DNA of 64,000 nt, from the NCBI RefSeq assembly GCF_024347375.1, contig NZ_AP025470.1, forward strand, positions 1,302,001 through 1,366,000, read 5' to 3'. A program made the translations under genes and the position numbers. Of this stretch, positions 1 to 9,312 are shown piece by piece. The notes beneath the pieces were generated by a model, which saw only the letters and a program-made list of their open reading frames with translations, was not told where the DNA came from and did not search any database. Each line of letters opens with the position of its first letter. Positions within the stretch are counted from its first letter, which is position 1. Source of the stretch: Vibrio coralliirubri. Its GTDB lineage: Bacteria > Pseudomonadota > Gammaproteobacteria > Enterobacterales > Vibrionaceae.

Positions 1-871
1 GAGAGAGTATGCACACCGTATCTCGGACTTAGTGTATGAAGAGCTAACCGGTGAGAAAGGCGCGTTCTTAACTCGTATCTCTTACGTAGTTGTAAACGAC
101 AAAGACAAGTACCCATATCAACTTCGTGTTGCTGACTACGATGGCTTTAACGAGCGTTTAGTCCTTCGTTCTAAGCAACCTCTGATGTCACCTGCATGGT
201 CACCAGACGGTAAAAAGCTTGCTTATGTGAGTTTCCAAAATGGCCAAGCGGAAATATTCATCATGAATATTTACACTGGTGAACGTGAGAAGGTGACGTC
301 ATACCCTCGTCATAATGGTGCGCCAAGATTCTCGCCAGATGGAAAAACATTGGCATTGGTATTGTCGAAAACAGGCAGCCTTCAGGTGTACACACTTGAC
401 CTTGCTAGCCGTAAGCTGACTCAAATTACCCGCGGCCGTTCTAATAATACTGAACCATTCTGGCACCCAGATGGCAAGTCTCTTATTTTCACATCGGATC
501 GTGGTGGTAAACCACAGATTTATAATGTAAATTTGTCCAATAATTCGACTTCTCGTATTACTTGGCAAGGTAGCCAAAACTTAGGTGGCCAGATCACCCC
601 TGATGGTCGATTCCTTATTATGGTGAATCGCAGTAACTCAGGCTTTAACTTGGCTAAGCAAGATTTGGAAACCGGTGCAGTTCAGGTACTAACAAAAACA
701 TTGTTAGATGAGTCTCCAAGTATTGCACCGAATGGAGGTATGGTTATCTATAGCTCTATTTACAACAAAACAAATGTACTATCGATGGTTTCTATCGATG
801 GCCGTTTTAAAGCTAGATTACCGGCAACTAACGGACGTGTAAGAGCGCCTGCGTGGTCACCGTTTCTCTAG
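1..871 (+). CDS. tolB: TolB, Tol-Pal translocation beta-propeller protein (3' part only)
   Basis: Periplasmic TolB of the Tol-Pal envelope system, which binds Pal and supports outer-membrane constriction at division. The frame is open from the first base, so the gene starts upstream of the window; about 289 C-terminal residues are visible. They carry repeated beta-propeller signatures of the form 'SPDGK.LA' (for example [43 protein letters not shown]), typical of the six-bladed TolB propeller. pal and cpoB follow in the same direction, the standard tol-pal order. The missing N-terminal part should hold the signal peptide and TolA-binding region. Identification is firm. Confidence 0.97.
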   Translation, partial: REYAHRISDLVYEELTGEKGAFLTRISYVVVNDKDKYPYQLRVADYDGFNERLVLRSKQPLMSPAWSPDGKKLAYVSFQNGQAEIFIMNIYTGEREKVTSYPRHNGAPRFSPDGKTLALVLSKTGSLQVYTLDLASRKLTQITRGRSNNTEPFWHPDGKSLIFTSDRGGKPQIYNVNLSNNSTSRITWQGSQNLGGQITPDGRFLIMVNRSNSGFNLAKQDLETGAVQVLTKTLLDESPSIAPNGGMVIYSSIYNKTNVLSMVSIDGRFKARLPATNGRVRAPAWSPFL

Positions 872-984
872 TTAATTTGATACATTCTTTTAGCTATTGA
901 TAGTGTTAACTATTGTGGCATTTAACTATCTATAGCACTCTTAGTCGCTGTAGAAACTAAGTTTGATAACGTAAGGAAAAAAAG

Positions 985-1527
985 ATGCAACTTAACAAAG
1001 TTCTTAAAGGCTTGATGATTGCACTACCAGTGATGGCAGTAACGGCATGTAGCTCAACTGATGAAGCAACATCTGCAACATCTGGTACAGAAAGCAACCA
1101 AACAACTTCAGGTTCAGAAGGCAACGTAGACACAACTGTTGTAACGCCAATTGACGCTAACGGTCAACTGTCTGAGCAAGAGCTTAAAGAGCAAGCGCTA
1201 CGTGAAACTCAAACAATCTACTTCGCATTCGATAACTCTACTATCGCTGGCGATTACGAAGAAATGCTAGCAGCTCACGCAGCATACCTAGTTAAGAACG
1301 TTGACATGAACGTTACTATCGAAGGTCACGCTGATGAGCGCGGTACTCCTGAGTACAACATCGCACTTGGCGAGCGTCGTGCACAAGCTGTAGCGAAATA
1401 CCTACAAGCTCTAGGTGTTCAAGCTGACCAAATCTCTATCGTAAGCTACGGTGAAGAGAAGCCACTTCTTCTAGGTCAATCTGAAGATGTGTACGCTAAA
1501 AACCGTCGCGCAGTACTAGTTTACTAA
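985..1527 (+). CDS. pal: Pal, peptidoglycan-associated outer-membrane lipoprotein
   Basis: Outer-membrane lipoprotein that anchors the membrane to peptidoglycan and partners TolB. The 180-residue product has a lipoprotein signal peptide ending in the lipobox VTAC (Cys22), then a Ser/Thr/Gly-rich linker to about residue 65. An OmpA-like peptidoglycan-binding domain follows (about 70-180) with the family motif around [12 protein letters not shown] and the downstream LGERRA helix. A purine-rich RBS (AAGGAAA) precedes the ATG. It lies 113 bp after tolB and 33 bp before cpoB, consistent with one operon. Confidence 0.97.
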   Translation: MQLNKVLKGLMIALPVMAVTACSSTDEATSATSGTESNQTTSGSEGNVDTTVVTPIDANGQLSEQELKEQALRETQTIYFAFDNSTIAGDYEEMLAAHAAYLVKNVDMNVTIEGHADERGTPEYNIALGERRAQAVAKYLQALGVQADQISIVSYGEEKPLLLGQSEDVYAKNRRAVLVY

Positions 1528-1560
1528 TTTTAGTAGACTATATAATTGAGGAATTGCCTC

Positions 1561-2343
1561 ATGTTCAGTAACACAAAGCGAGTCATTTTGCTTTCGTTAC
1601 TGGCAAGTGCAGCGAACACCGCGTTCGCTGCACCAGCTCCAGTATCCGATCTCAATAGCACCGCAACCAATTCATCATCTTCCTCTCGATCAGCATCTAA
1701 CGAATCAGATATTGAGCGTTTAGAGCGCCTGCTTCAAAATCGCAATCTCGTTCAGCTTCAAATGCAACAGCAAATCGACGACATGGCACTGGAGATCAGT
1801 GAACTTCGTGGTGAGCTGGAACGAAACAGCTACGATATGAAGCAAATGCTAGAGCGTCAGCGTGAACTGTTCATTGAACTGGACCGCGTAAGAGGCGAGG
1901 TGAAAGCAGCAGGAACAGCAACGGTAGCAGTGGCGGCGAGCGAAGGCTCTAAAGACGCTTCTGGTACGTTCAGTACTGATGTGGATGAGCAAACTGCTTA
2001 TCAAAATGCTGTAGATATGATTCTAAAGCAACGAGACTACACGGGTGCTATCGCTGCATTCCAAAAGTTTCAAAAAGACTTCCCAGATTCTACCTTCACA
2101 CCTAACTCACATTACTGGTTAGGTCAGCTTTATTTCGCTAAGAAGCAAGATAAAGAAGCGGTGAAGAGCTTCGCTGCTGTTGTGTCTTACAAAGACTCAA
2201 ACAAGCGAGCAGATGCACTGGTTAAGCTTGGTGACATAGCTGCGCGCAACAACAACGCGACGCAAGCTAAGAAATATTACCAACAAGTCGTAACCGAGTA
2301 CCCAAACAGTGCTTCGGCTAAAGTGGCCAAAACCCACTTATAA
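1561..2343 (+). CDS. cpoB: CpoB (YbgF), periplasmic coordinator of peptidoglycan synthesis and OM constriction
   Basis: The 260-residue periplasmic protein has a signal peptide (cut near AFAAPAP), a short Ser-rich stretch, an N-terminal coiled coil (about residues 50-105) and C-terminal TPR repeats (about 145-260; motifs like YTGAIAAFQKFQKDFP and SHYWLGQLYF). This is the CpoB/YbgF architecture; in E. coli the protein links PBP1B with the Tol machine. The ATG at 1561 is chosen over an upstream TTG at 1546 because GAGGAA lies a good distance before it and the signal peptide then begins properly. It is the last gene of the tol-pal cluster, followed by a terminator. Confidence 0.95.
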   Translation: MFSNTKRVILLSLLASAANTAFAAPAPVSDLNSTATNSSSSSRSASNESDIERLERLLQNRNLVQLQMQQQIDDMALEISELRGELERNSYDMKQMLERQRELFIELDRVRGEVKAAGTATVAVAASEGSKDASGTFSTDVDEQTAYQNAVDMILKQRDYTGAIAAFQKFQKDFPDSTFTPNSHYWLGQLYFAKKQDKEAVKSFAAVVSYKDSNKRADALVKLGDIAARNNNATQAKKYYQQVVTEYPNSASAKVAKTHL

Positions 2344-2350
2344 ACAAATA

Positions 2351-2375
2351 GGGGTGCTTAGGCGCCTCTTTTTTA
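2351..2375 (+). terminator. Rho-independent terminator after cpoB
   Basis: GGGGTGC, loop TTAG, GCGCCTC (seven pairs including two G-T) is followed by six T, starting 7 bp after the cpoB stop. Confidence 0.8.
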
Positions 2376-2551
2376 TACTTGTTCACTTCCGATTAGTGTT
2401 TACTCATCTTGTTAGTGATGCCAACGCATCGCCTTGTTTATGCGTTTTAAGCATTAGCTAGCCACCGCTTGCAACCAATCCTTTTTGATCCCAATCGCTG
2501 TCCTGTGTAGAATACTCTAATTCTCGGAAGAAGTTGCGTAGAGCAAGAGCA

Positions 2552-3613
2552 ATGAGTCATATACTAGATAAAATCGATACAGTTTACCCGTTTCCGCCTA
2601 AGCCAGTTCCATTGAGCGATGCTCAGAAACAGGCCCACATCGCAAACATCAAAAAACTACTTCAAGAAAAAGATGCAGTTCTAATTGCACACTACTACAC
2701 CGATCCTGAAATTCAGGCTCTGGCAGAAGAAACTGGTGGTTTCGTTGGCGATTCATTAGAAATGGCTAAGTTCGGTAACCGTCACTCAGCAAGCACTTTG
2801 ATCATCGCTGGTGTTCGTTTCATGGGTGAGTCTGCAAAGATTCTTACTCCTGAAAAACGCATTCTAATGCCAACACTTGAAGCTGAATGTTCGCTTGACC
2901 TTGGCTGTCCAGCTGACAAATTTACAGAATTTTGTGATGCTCACCCTGACCACACCGTGGTTGTATACGCGAATACCTCTGCAGCTGTTAAAGCTCGTGC
3001 AGACTGGGTAGTGACGTCGAGCATCGCTTTAGAAATCGTTGAAAGCTTAGACGCTGAAGGCAAACCCATTATTTGGGGTCCAGACCGTCACCTAGGTTCT
3101 TACATCGCAAATCAAACTGGCGCTGACATGTTGCTTTGGCAAGGTGAGTGTATCGTTCATGATGAGTTCTCAGCTGATGCTCTGAAGAAAATGAAATCGG
3201 TATACCCAGAAGCGGCTATCTTGGTTCACCCAGAATCACCAGCAAGTGTGGTTGAACTGGCTGACGCTGTAGGCTCAACAAGCCAACTGATCAAGAAAGC
3301 AAAAGAGCTGCCTCATCCACAGATGATTGTTGCGACAGACAAAGGCATCTTCTTCAAGATGCAGCAATTGGTTCCTGAAAAAGAGCTAATTGAAGCGCCT
3401 ACAGCGGGTGCTGGTGCAACGTGTCGTAGCTGCGCACACTGTCCTTGGATGGCAATGAACGGCCTTGAAGCGATTGAAAACGCGCTTGAGAATGGTGGTG
3501 AGCAACACGAGATCTTCGTTTCTGACGAATTACGCGTTAAGTCTCTTATTCCATTGAACCGCATGCTAGATTTTGCAGAGCAGTTAAATGTGCAGGTAAA
3601 AGGTAACGCGTAA
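2552..3613 (+). CDS. nadA: Quinolinate synthase A
   Basis: [4Fe-4S] enzyme that condenses iminoaspartate with dihydroxyacetone phosphate to quinolinate in NAD biosynthesis. The 353-residue protein has the three expected cysteine regions: CSLDLGCP near residue 113, GECIVHDE near 200, and [10 protein letters not shown] near 297. The repeated Rossmann-like motifs are also present ([22 protein letters not shown]). ATG 2552 gives the usual N-terminus MSHILDKI; an in-frame TTG at 2534 is less likely. It follows the tol-pal cluster as in many gammaproteobacteria, but the tRNA genes found between them in E. coli are absent here. A strong terminator follows. Confidence 0.96.
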   Translation: MSHILDKIDTVYPFPPKPVPLSDAQKQAHIANIKKLLQEKDAVLIAHYYTDPEIQALAEETGGFVGDSLEMAKFGNRHSASTLIIAGVRFMGESAKILTPEKRILMPTLEAECSLDLGCPADKFTEFCDAHPDHTVVVYANTSAAVKARADWVVTSSIALEIVESLDAEGKPIIWGPDRHLGSYIANQTGADMLLWQGECIVHDEFSADALKKMKSVYPEAAILVHPESPASVVELADAVGSTSQLIKKAKELPHPQMIVATDKGIFFKMQQLVPEKELIEAPTAGAGATCRSCAHCPWMAMNGLEAIENALENGGEQHEIFVSDELRVKSLIPLNRMLDFAEQLNVQVKGNA

Positions 3614-3633
3614 GTCGTTCTTTTATCTAACCC

Positions 3634-3663
3634 AAAAAACCAGCCAATAGTGCTGGTTTTTTT
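3634..3663 (+). terminator. Terminator after nadA
   Basis: AAAACCAGC and GCTGGTTTT form a nine-pair stem with loop CAATAGT and run into a T tract. Confidence 0.85.
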
Positions 3664-3785
3664 GTACCTGCGTATAGGCCGCCAATATCAATCTTGTGGT
3701 CATGTATCTTTTTCTGATGATACATCTTGTTGATATCAGGTATTTTTTCTAGCATGTAAGTAAGATCGAAGGATTAGAGGCTCGA

Positions 3786-4817
3786 ATGATAATCTGGTTA
3801 CAACTCAAACGCTGGATCAAAGCAAACATCTTTGTTTTGAACGGCAAAAACTTACTGTTCACTTTTCTTGGCTACATCGCTTTATCGTGGTCGATGCTGT
3901 ATTTGGCGGGTGAAACAGATTTAACCAGTTCGGTTACCGTATTCGCTTACTATTTGGTGGTGACGGCTTCTACAGTTGGTTATGGTGATTTATCCCCAAC
4001 CACGGTAGCGGGGCAGTGGATCGTTATTCTATTTGTGATTCCAGGCGGGTTGAGCCTTTTTGCCGCGTTACTCGGTAAAGTGGCGACAGAAGGTGTTGAA
4101 TATTGGCGAGCGGGCTTGCTAGGAAAAAGGAGAGTTAGAGTGGACAACCACATTTTGATGTTGGGGTGGAATGAGCAAAGAACCATTCATCTCATCCGCA
4201 TGCTACAACACGAAGAAACGGGTAAACGACCAATCGTGTTATGTACGCGTTCAGATATCGAGAACCCGTTACCCGGTGAAATCAATTTCGTCAAAGTAAA
4301 CAGCTACACCGATGGCAAAGAGATGGAGAAAACAGGCATTGAGTCGGCAAGTTGCATCCTGATTGATAACCCAGAAGACGATATTACGTTATCTGCGGCG
4401 CTTTACTGTGCCAACCGAAATCCTAAGGCACACCTTCTTGTTTACTTTAAAGATGAAGCGCTGAGCGATTTGTTGCACAAGCATTGCCCTAACTCAGAAT
4501 GTATTCCAGCGGTAGGTGCTGAGATGCTAGCAAAGGCTGCAGTAGACCCAGGATCAAGTGCGCTTCATCAAGAGTTATTGAGCTCAACAAGAGGTATGAC
4601 ACAGTATTCAACGTACTTCCCTGAAGACGCTGAGCCTGTCACCGTCGCACCTATTTTCTCTGTGTTTAAAGAGAAGTATCAAGCAACACTGATCGCCATT
4701 GATACGGGGAGTGGTATTGAACTCAACCCAGAATTAGACCAAGTGGTCAGCAGTGGCACCAAGCTGTTTTATATTGCCGACGAGCGAATTGATGACTTCG
4801 ATTGGAAAGGCTTCTAA
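3786..4817 (+). CDS. Two-TM potassium channel with RCK/TrkA-N domain
   Basis: Inner-membrane K+ channel subunit of 343 residues. A first membrane helix at about 23-42 is followed by a pore helix and the selectivity filter TVGYGDL (residues 63-69), a second helix at about 77-97, and a cytosolic Rossmann-type RCK/TrkA-N region from about residue 120 (NHILMLGWNEQ). The layout resembles bacterial MthK/Kch-type channels, but it has two rather than six TM segments, so I do not call it kch. The RCK glycine motif is atypical (LGWNEQ rather than GxGxxG), which may change ligand preference. It is transcribed alone and ends at a bidirectional terminator. Confidence 0.88.
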   Translation: MIIWLQLKRWIKANIFVLNGKNLLFTFLGYIALSWSMLYLAGETDLTSSVTVFAYYLVVTASTVGYGDLSPTTVAGQWIVILFVIPGGLSLFAALLGKVATEGVEYWRAGLLGKRRVRVDNHILMLGWNEQRTIHLIRMLQHEETGKRPIVLCTRSDIENPLPGEINFVKVNSYTDGKEMEKTGIESASCILIDNPEDDITLSAALYCANRNPKAHLLVYFKDEALSDLLHKHCPNSECIPAVGAEMLAKAAVDPGSSALHQELLSSTRGMTQYSTYFPEDAEPVTVAPIFSVFKEKYQATLIAIDTGSGIELNPELDQVVSSGTKLFYIADERIDDFDWKGF

Positions 4818-4846
4818 AGCGACTATTTTCATCTCGTCTAGAAACT

Positions 4847-4874
4847 AAAAAAGGCCTCATAATGAGGCCTTTTT
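4847..4874. terminator. Bidirectional terminator
   Basis: AAAAAGGCCTCAT is followed directly by ATGAGGCCTTTTT, a GC-rich stem with A and T tracts on its two sides. It serves the K+ channel gene on plus and the YecA-family gene on minus. Confidence 0.88.
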
Positions 4875-4894
4875 GGCATGTATAAAACTAGCTG

Positions 4895-5464
4895 TTATTG
4901 AGCTTCAGCCAGTGCAATGCCACGCTGCGTTAGTCCGCAAAGCATCACAGGAACAGCGTTAAAGATCTCTTCGAACTGCTCTAGGCCTTCGATGCCTTGC
5001 TCTGCAAGCGTAGCAATTGAAGTTTCTGGATCGTAAAGCATGCTCAGTGACAGCAGGACACCGCCAACGAGTGCGTTATCTTCGCTCTCTTCAGGCATTA
5101 GTGTTTCCCAATCGTCACGAGCAATCTGCCAGCCTTGAAGCAAGCCTTCACAAAAATCACGAGCGGCAGTGTTCACCACTTCTTCGTCGTCTAATTGACA
5201 AGCTTCAGGCCAAACCCAAGTCCCTTCAATCAGTTCAGGGCGGGTTTTATTCCAAAGCTCGATGATAACTTCAATGTAGCTTTCTAGCTGTTCACCATCC
5301 GTAAAAGGTGCGACTTCTTCGCCACCCCATAAGAACGGTAGCCACTCATGCGGGGTTAACACATTCGGTGCCGCTGCCATTGCAGTGACAAAGCCCATTG
5401 TTTTGTGTTCTGTGATTAGCTTTCCTTCCAACTCTGGAAGCGCAAGAATATCTTGTAAAGTCAA
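4895..5464 (-). CDS. YecA/YgfB (UPF0149) family protein
   Basis: A 189-residue acidic, all-helical cytosolic protein matching the UPF0149/YecA-YgfB family, with family features such as HEWLPFLWGG, DFCEGLLQGW near the middle and an LS.LYDPE segment. The biochemical role of this branch is not established. The C-terminal SEC-C zinc motif found in full-length YecA proteins is missing, so this is the short form. It is monocistronic, convergent with the K+ channel gene and divergent from the hybrid kinase. Confidence 0.82.
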   Translation of the reverse strand: MTLQDILALPELEGKLITEHKTMGFVTAMAAAPNVLTPHEWLPFLWGGEEVAPFTDGEQLESYIEVIIELWNKTRPELIEGTWVWPEACQLDDEEVVNTAARDFCEGLLQGWQIARDDWETLMPEESEDNALVGGVLLSLSMLYDPETSIATLAEQGIEGLEQFEEIFNAVPVMLCGLTQRGIALAEAQ

Positions 5465-5602
5465 AGTGAGGTACCGTAAAAGGGAACATATTTGCGCTTA
5501 TAGTACCAATGAACTTGTGCCAATCAAGCTTCAATCTAAAAAGGCTTGATGTCATGGATGATAAACACTAGGTTTAACAGAAAAGAAAACAATAAAAGAA
5601 TT

Positions 5603-8089
5603 ATGCAGATACGGTCGTCTTTAAAGAAAAAAAGTATGGTAGCGCTTGGATTATACCTTGCGATGTTTATTGCCATTGTCGGTAGTGTGACGTATTACGT
5701 CGTAGAATCCCCTGTGCGCGCCAAATTACAACAAAACCTCGACTTGCGTACGCAATTGTTATCCGCTTTGATTACAGAGCCACTCAGCAGCTCTCAAGGC
5801 TTTGTAGACAGTCTCGTTGGGTTTGCTCAAGCGCATCGCAACGGTGATGATGTTATTCCACTCTTTAAGTCCATGCTGGCGGCGAGCGACGATACGATTG
5901 TCAGTGCCGGTATTTGGCCTGAACCTTATGCGCTCGATTCTAAAAAGCTTCTCAACAGTTACTTTTTTAATAAAGCCGACGATGGAAGAATCGATCAGAT
6001 ATATTCTTACAACAACCCCAAAAATGCCCCTTATCAAGAAGAGTATTGGTACACCTCTGTCGTCAACCAAAAACAAGGAACGATCTCTTGGAGCGATGTG
6101 TATATCGACCCATACACACACGTTCGAATGATTACGGCGTCTTCCCCTTATTATTACGACGGTTCTTTTGCCGGTGTTGCCACGGTGGATCTCTCGCTCG
6201 AAGAGCTGCTTGGTTTTATCAAGAACCACGCCGAAGAATACAACCTTGGCATTACGCTCAGAGATAAGCTTAACCAAGTGTTGGTTTCGCATAACTTTAA
6301 TCTCGTTGAAGGCATTTACATCAGTAGCAATCAATTTGGTGATTTTGGCTGGCAAGTGGATGTGGTGAACTCCAAATCACGAGTAGCAGACGAAGTGTTT
6401 CGTCAGGTGATGAGCATTGAAGGCGGTATTGTTCCGCTATTGCTACTTTGTGTCATGGCGGGGTATTACTTATTGAACCGTTATTTGATTAGTCCAATCA
6501 CAAGGATTGCTGCGCAGGTTGATAGCTCCAAAGCGGGCGAAATCATTGATGTAGATTACTCGAGTGATGACGAAATCGGCCATTTGATTAAAACCTTCAA
6601 CGAAAAGACCATTTATCTCGAAGCGGAAAAGGTTAAAGCTCAGGCGTCAACCAATGCAAAAACCGCTTTCCTTGCGACCCTGTCACATGAAATTCGCACG
6701 CCTATGAATGGGGTATTGGGAACCGCTCAGATCCTATTGAAAACGCCTCTAAATTCTGAACAAGAGAAGCACCTTAAGAGCTTGTATGAGTCCGGCGATC
6801 ATATGATGACTCTACTCAACGAGATCTTAGACTTCTCGAAGATCGAGCAGGGCAGGTTGGATCTTGATGAAACGCGTTTCCCGCTTGATTCGATCATCGG
6901 CAGTATTAACAGTGTTTACTACACATTGTCTTCCGAGAAAGGGCTTCAATTCAAAGTGTACTCTGAGGTGCCTTCGGGTCGTTGGTACTTCTCAGATAAA
7001 GCTCGCCTTCGCCAAATCTTGTTTAATCTATTGAACAACGCGGTGAAGTTCACCTCCAGAGGCTTTGTTGAGGTGTACCTTAAAGAAGTGGTTGAGGGGA
7101 GTGACACCTATCTGAGCATTCGAGTTCGTGATACAGGGATTGGTATCTCTAAAGAAGCTCAGAAGCGTATTTTTAAACCGTTTGAACAAGCGGAGTCTTC
7201 GACCACAAGGCGTTTTGGCGGTACTGGTCTTGGCCTCGCGATTGTGAAGAAAATTGCCCAGTTGATGGATGGCAGTATTACCGTCACCAGTGAAGAAGGG
7301 ATAGGCACGAGCTTTGATGTTCGCTTGAAGATTCAGCCATGCCAGCCAGGCGAAATCGAGAGCTTGCCACATAAGAAGTTAGACTACTCAGGCTTAAAAG
7401 TACTGATCGTCGAGGACAACCGAACTAACACGGTGATCATTGAAACCTTCATGAGCAGTAAAGGCTTTACCTGTAAGAGCGTCGAAAACGGTGAACTTGC
7501 AATACAAGCCGTGGTTGCCGAGCGCTTTGATTTGGTACTCATGGATAACCATATGCCTGTGATGGACGGCGTTGAATCAACCACTGCGATTCGTGCTTTG
7601 ATAGGCGACGTGTCATCGGTATTGGTGTTTGGTTGTACGGCTGATGTCTTTAAAGAGACTCGCGAGCGTATGCTGGGGGCGGGTGTGGATTATATTATTG
7701 CTAAGCCGATTGATGAGCGTGAACTGGATGATGCTTTGTTCCGCTATTCAAATAAGCTTTACCAATACCATGAAGTAAAAGCGGATGAGCTCGAAAGCCA
7801 AGACGTAAAACCACACGATTCGAAAAGTAAAAGCGAGTCACTGCCTAAACCAGATCTTCGCAACAAAGATAACACTGAAGAGCTGTTAGTGACGCTGTAT
7901 GTGGCGCTAGAAGACAACAACCTAGAACTGATTCAATTTGCATTAGAGAGCCTACGTGTCCATGTTGAACCGATGAACAACGCGGAACTTACTGAACAAG
8001 TCAATAAAGCGTTAGAGCAGGTTGCTTTAGGATCACCACCTACACAAGATGTCATTAATATCATTACTGTAAATCTACCGATGGCTTAA
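5603..8089 (+). CDS. Hybrid sensor histidine kinase with extracytoplasmic CACHE-type sensor and REC domain
   Basis: Inner-membrane hybrid kinase of about 828 residues. Order: TM1 (about 11-34), periplasmic CACHE-like sensor (about 40-270; SAGIWPEPY, WSDVYIDP, ITASSPYYYDGSFAGVATVDLS), TM2 (about 272-292), HAMP-like linker, HisKA with SHEIRTPMNG (His about 361), HATPase_c with an N box (LFNLLNNAVKFT) and G boxes (DTGIGIS, GGTGLGLAI), and a receiver (LIVEDNRTNT, phospho-Asp about 647 in LMDNHMPVMDG). A low-complexity Lys/Ser linker and a short helical tail follow; I see no classical HPt histidine motif. ATG 5603 with AAAGAA upstream is preferred to ATG 5549. No partner regulator is adjacent. CACHE sensors often bind small metabolites; the ligand is unknown. 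Confidence 0.88.
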   Translation: MQIRSSLKKKSMVALGLYLAMFIAIVGSVTYYVVESPVRAKLQQNLDLRTQLLSALITEPLSSSQGFVDSLVGFAQAHRNGDDVIPLFKSMLAASDDTIVSAGIWPEPYALDSKKLLNSYFFNKADDGRIDQIYSYNNPKNAPYQEEYWYTSVVNQKQGTISWSDVYIDPYTHVRMITASSPYYYDGSFAGVATVDLSLEELLGFIKNHAEEYNLGITLRDKLNQVLVSHNFNLVEGIYISSNQFGDFGWQVDVVNSKSRVADEVFRQVMSIEGGIVPLLLLCVMAGYYLLNRYLISPITRIAAQVDSSKAGEIIDVDYSSDDEIGHLIKTFNEKTIYLEAEKVKAQASTNAKTAFLATLSHEIRTPMNGVLGTAQILLKTPLNSEQEKHLKSLYESGDHMMTLLNEILDFSKIEQGRLDLDETRFPLDSIIGSINSVYYTLSSEKGLQFKVYSEVPSGRWYFSDKARLRQILFNLLNNAVKFTSRGFVEVYLKEVVEGSDTYLSIRVRDTGIGISKEAQKRIFKPFEQAESSTTRRFGGTGLGLAIVKKIAQLMDGSITVTSEEGIGTSFDVRLKIQPCQPGEIESLPHKKLDYSGLKVLIVEDNRTNTVIIETFMSSKGFTCKSVENGELAIQAVVAERFDLVLMDNHMPVMDGVESTTAIRALIGDVSSVLVFGCTADVFKETRERMLGAGVDYIIAKPIDERELDDALFRYSNKLYQYHEVKADELESQDVKPHDSKSKSESLPKPDLRNKDNTEELLVTLYVALEDNNLELIQFALESLRVHVEPMNNAELTEQVNKALEQVALGSPPTQDVINIITVNLPMA

Positions 8090-8337
8090 ATGTTGTTTAA
8101 TTACGGTAAGTAAATAACGGATTGTCCAATATTTGACCTTGGTTGGATTTTTTGGTGGAAGTGACTGCTTTTAAAGTGGTTTTTGGTTGTTAATTTACAA
8201 CTTGATTTTTAATTTGGAATGTATGACTGCTAATCTTGTGATTTAATAGCGACATTATCTGGTGAGGTGCAAATGTGCCTTGTTTATATGTTACTAAATC
8301 ACTAATTAAGCAGTGATATATTTTAGGTTTGTCGTCA

Positions 8338-8787
8338 ATGAAGTCTCGTGGTCCATTTTGTATTCGAAACGCAGCTGCGGATACATTTGCTATGGTCGTT
8401 TTCTGTTTTATTTCTGGCATGATCGTAGAAGTGTTTATTTCTGGTATGACGTTTGAGCAATCTCTTGCTTCTCGAACGTTATCTATTCCGGTAAACATTG
8501 CTATCGCTTGGCCTTATGGCGTTTTTCGTGATTGGTTCTTGCGCAATGGTGCAAAGCTTTCAGAAAGCTCATTGATGAAAAACTTGTCTGATTTGATGGC
8601 ATACGTGTTATTCCAGTCTCCTGTGTATGCGGGTATTTTGTTGGCAGTGGGTGCTTCAGGCGACCAAATCGTTACGGCTGTCACCAGTAATGCAGTTATC
8701 TCGTGCGGTATGGGCGTACTTTACGGCTACTTCCTAGATATGTGTCGTAAATGGTTTCGAGTTCCAGGCTACTATCAACAAGCTTAA
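8338..8787 (+). CDS. alaE: AlaE, L-alanine exporter
   Basis: Small inner-membrane exporter that relieves toxic intracellular L-alanine. The 149-residue protein has the same length as E. coli AlaE and its hallmark segments: [10 protein letters not shown] near the N-terminus, [16 protein letters not shown], and [15 protein letters not shown], with four predicted TM helices. ATG 8338 is chosen because AGG lies about 10 nt before it; the upstream in-frame TTG at 8329 would sit on that RBS. dadA, also an alanine-metabolism gene, lies 4 kb downstream but is not co-transcribed. Confidence 0.93.
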   Translation: MKSRGPFCIRNAAADTFAMVVFCFISGMIVEVFISGMTFEQSLASRTLSIPVNIAIAWPYGVFRDWFLRNGAKLSESSLMKNLSDLMAYVLFQSPVYAGILLAVGASGDQIVTAVTSNAVISCGMGVLYGYFLDMCRKWFRVPGYYQQA

Positions 8788-8900
8788 GAAAAGCAACAAG
8801 CGTAAGTGCAGCGAAAGAATGAAATTTGGTTTGTTTTTGATCTAATGAGTTAATTTGTAATCGAACAAACCGAAAAAGCCACTTTTTTTGAGAATGCCCC

Positions 8901-8929
8901 TTGACCAAAGCAAGCAGAATCAATAAAGT
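8901..8929 (+). promoter_or_regulatory. Sigma-70 promoter of tRNA-Ser
   Basis: TTGACC, a 17-bp spacer and TAAAGT lie about 40 bp before the mature tRNA. A GC-rich discriminator (GCGCCTCG) follows, typical of stringently controlled tRNA promoters. Confidence 0.6.
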
Positions 8930-8967
8930 AGCGCCTCGTTGAGTGACATGCTCAACACATAATTTGT

Positions 8968-9058
8968 GGAAGGATGGCTGAGTGGCTTAAGGCGCTCGCC
9001 TGGAAAGCGAGTATACGTTTATAGCGTATCTGGGGTTCAAATCCCCATCCTTCCACCA
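8968..9058 (+). tRNA. tRNA-Ser(GGA)
   Basis: Class II tRNA of 91 nt. Acceptor GGAAGGA pairs with TCCTTCC, the anticodon loop reads CTGGAAA with anticodon GGA, a long variable arm (TATACG..CGTATC) follows, the T loop is GTTCAAAT and CCA is encoded. The discriminator base reads A rather than the G usual for E. coli tRNA-Ser. Confidence 0.96.
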
Positions 9059-9064
9059 CTATTC

Positions 9065-9092
9065 AAAACCCTAGCAGAAATGCTGGGGTTTT
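9065..9092 (+). terminator. Terminator after tRNA-Ser
   Basis: AAAACC..AGCA, GAAA tetraloop, TGCT..GGTTTT followed by T-rich sequence, 6 bp after the tRNA. Confidence 0.8.
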
Positions 9093-9312
9093 CTCGTTTT
9101 AGAGCCCCTATATTCCACCTCATCTGTATATCTCCCTAGTATCCGTACCTTTAATCATTTCTTTATAGTTATTACCTCTATTAATACCGTCGCAGAACCC
9201 ACCATATTAGGTGTTTTTATCATCGATAATCGCTTGATTTTTTGGCATGAACCTAGATTATTAATAGTACGCAATATTATGAATAATCTAACTATTAGGA
9301 ATCCATAACCTC

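Noticed and set aside
3786..4817. Calling the potassium channel kch
   Set aside because: Only two TM helices are seen rather than six, so I left the symbol empty.
5759..6355. 198-residue minus-strand frame within the hybrid kinase
   Set aside because: Antisense to the CACHE sensor domain; the plus-strand frame shows clear domains.
8968..9058. tRNA-Ser as a phage or island attachment site
   Set aside because: No repeat of the tRNA 3' end and no integrase were seen nearby.
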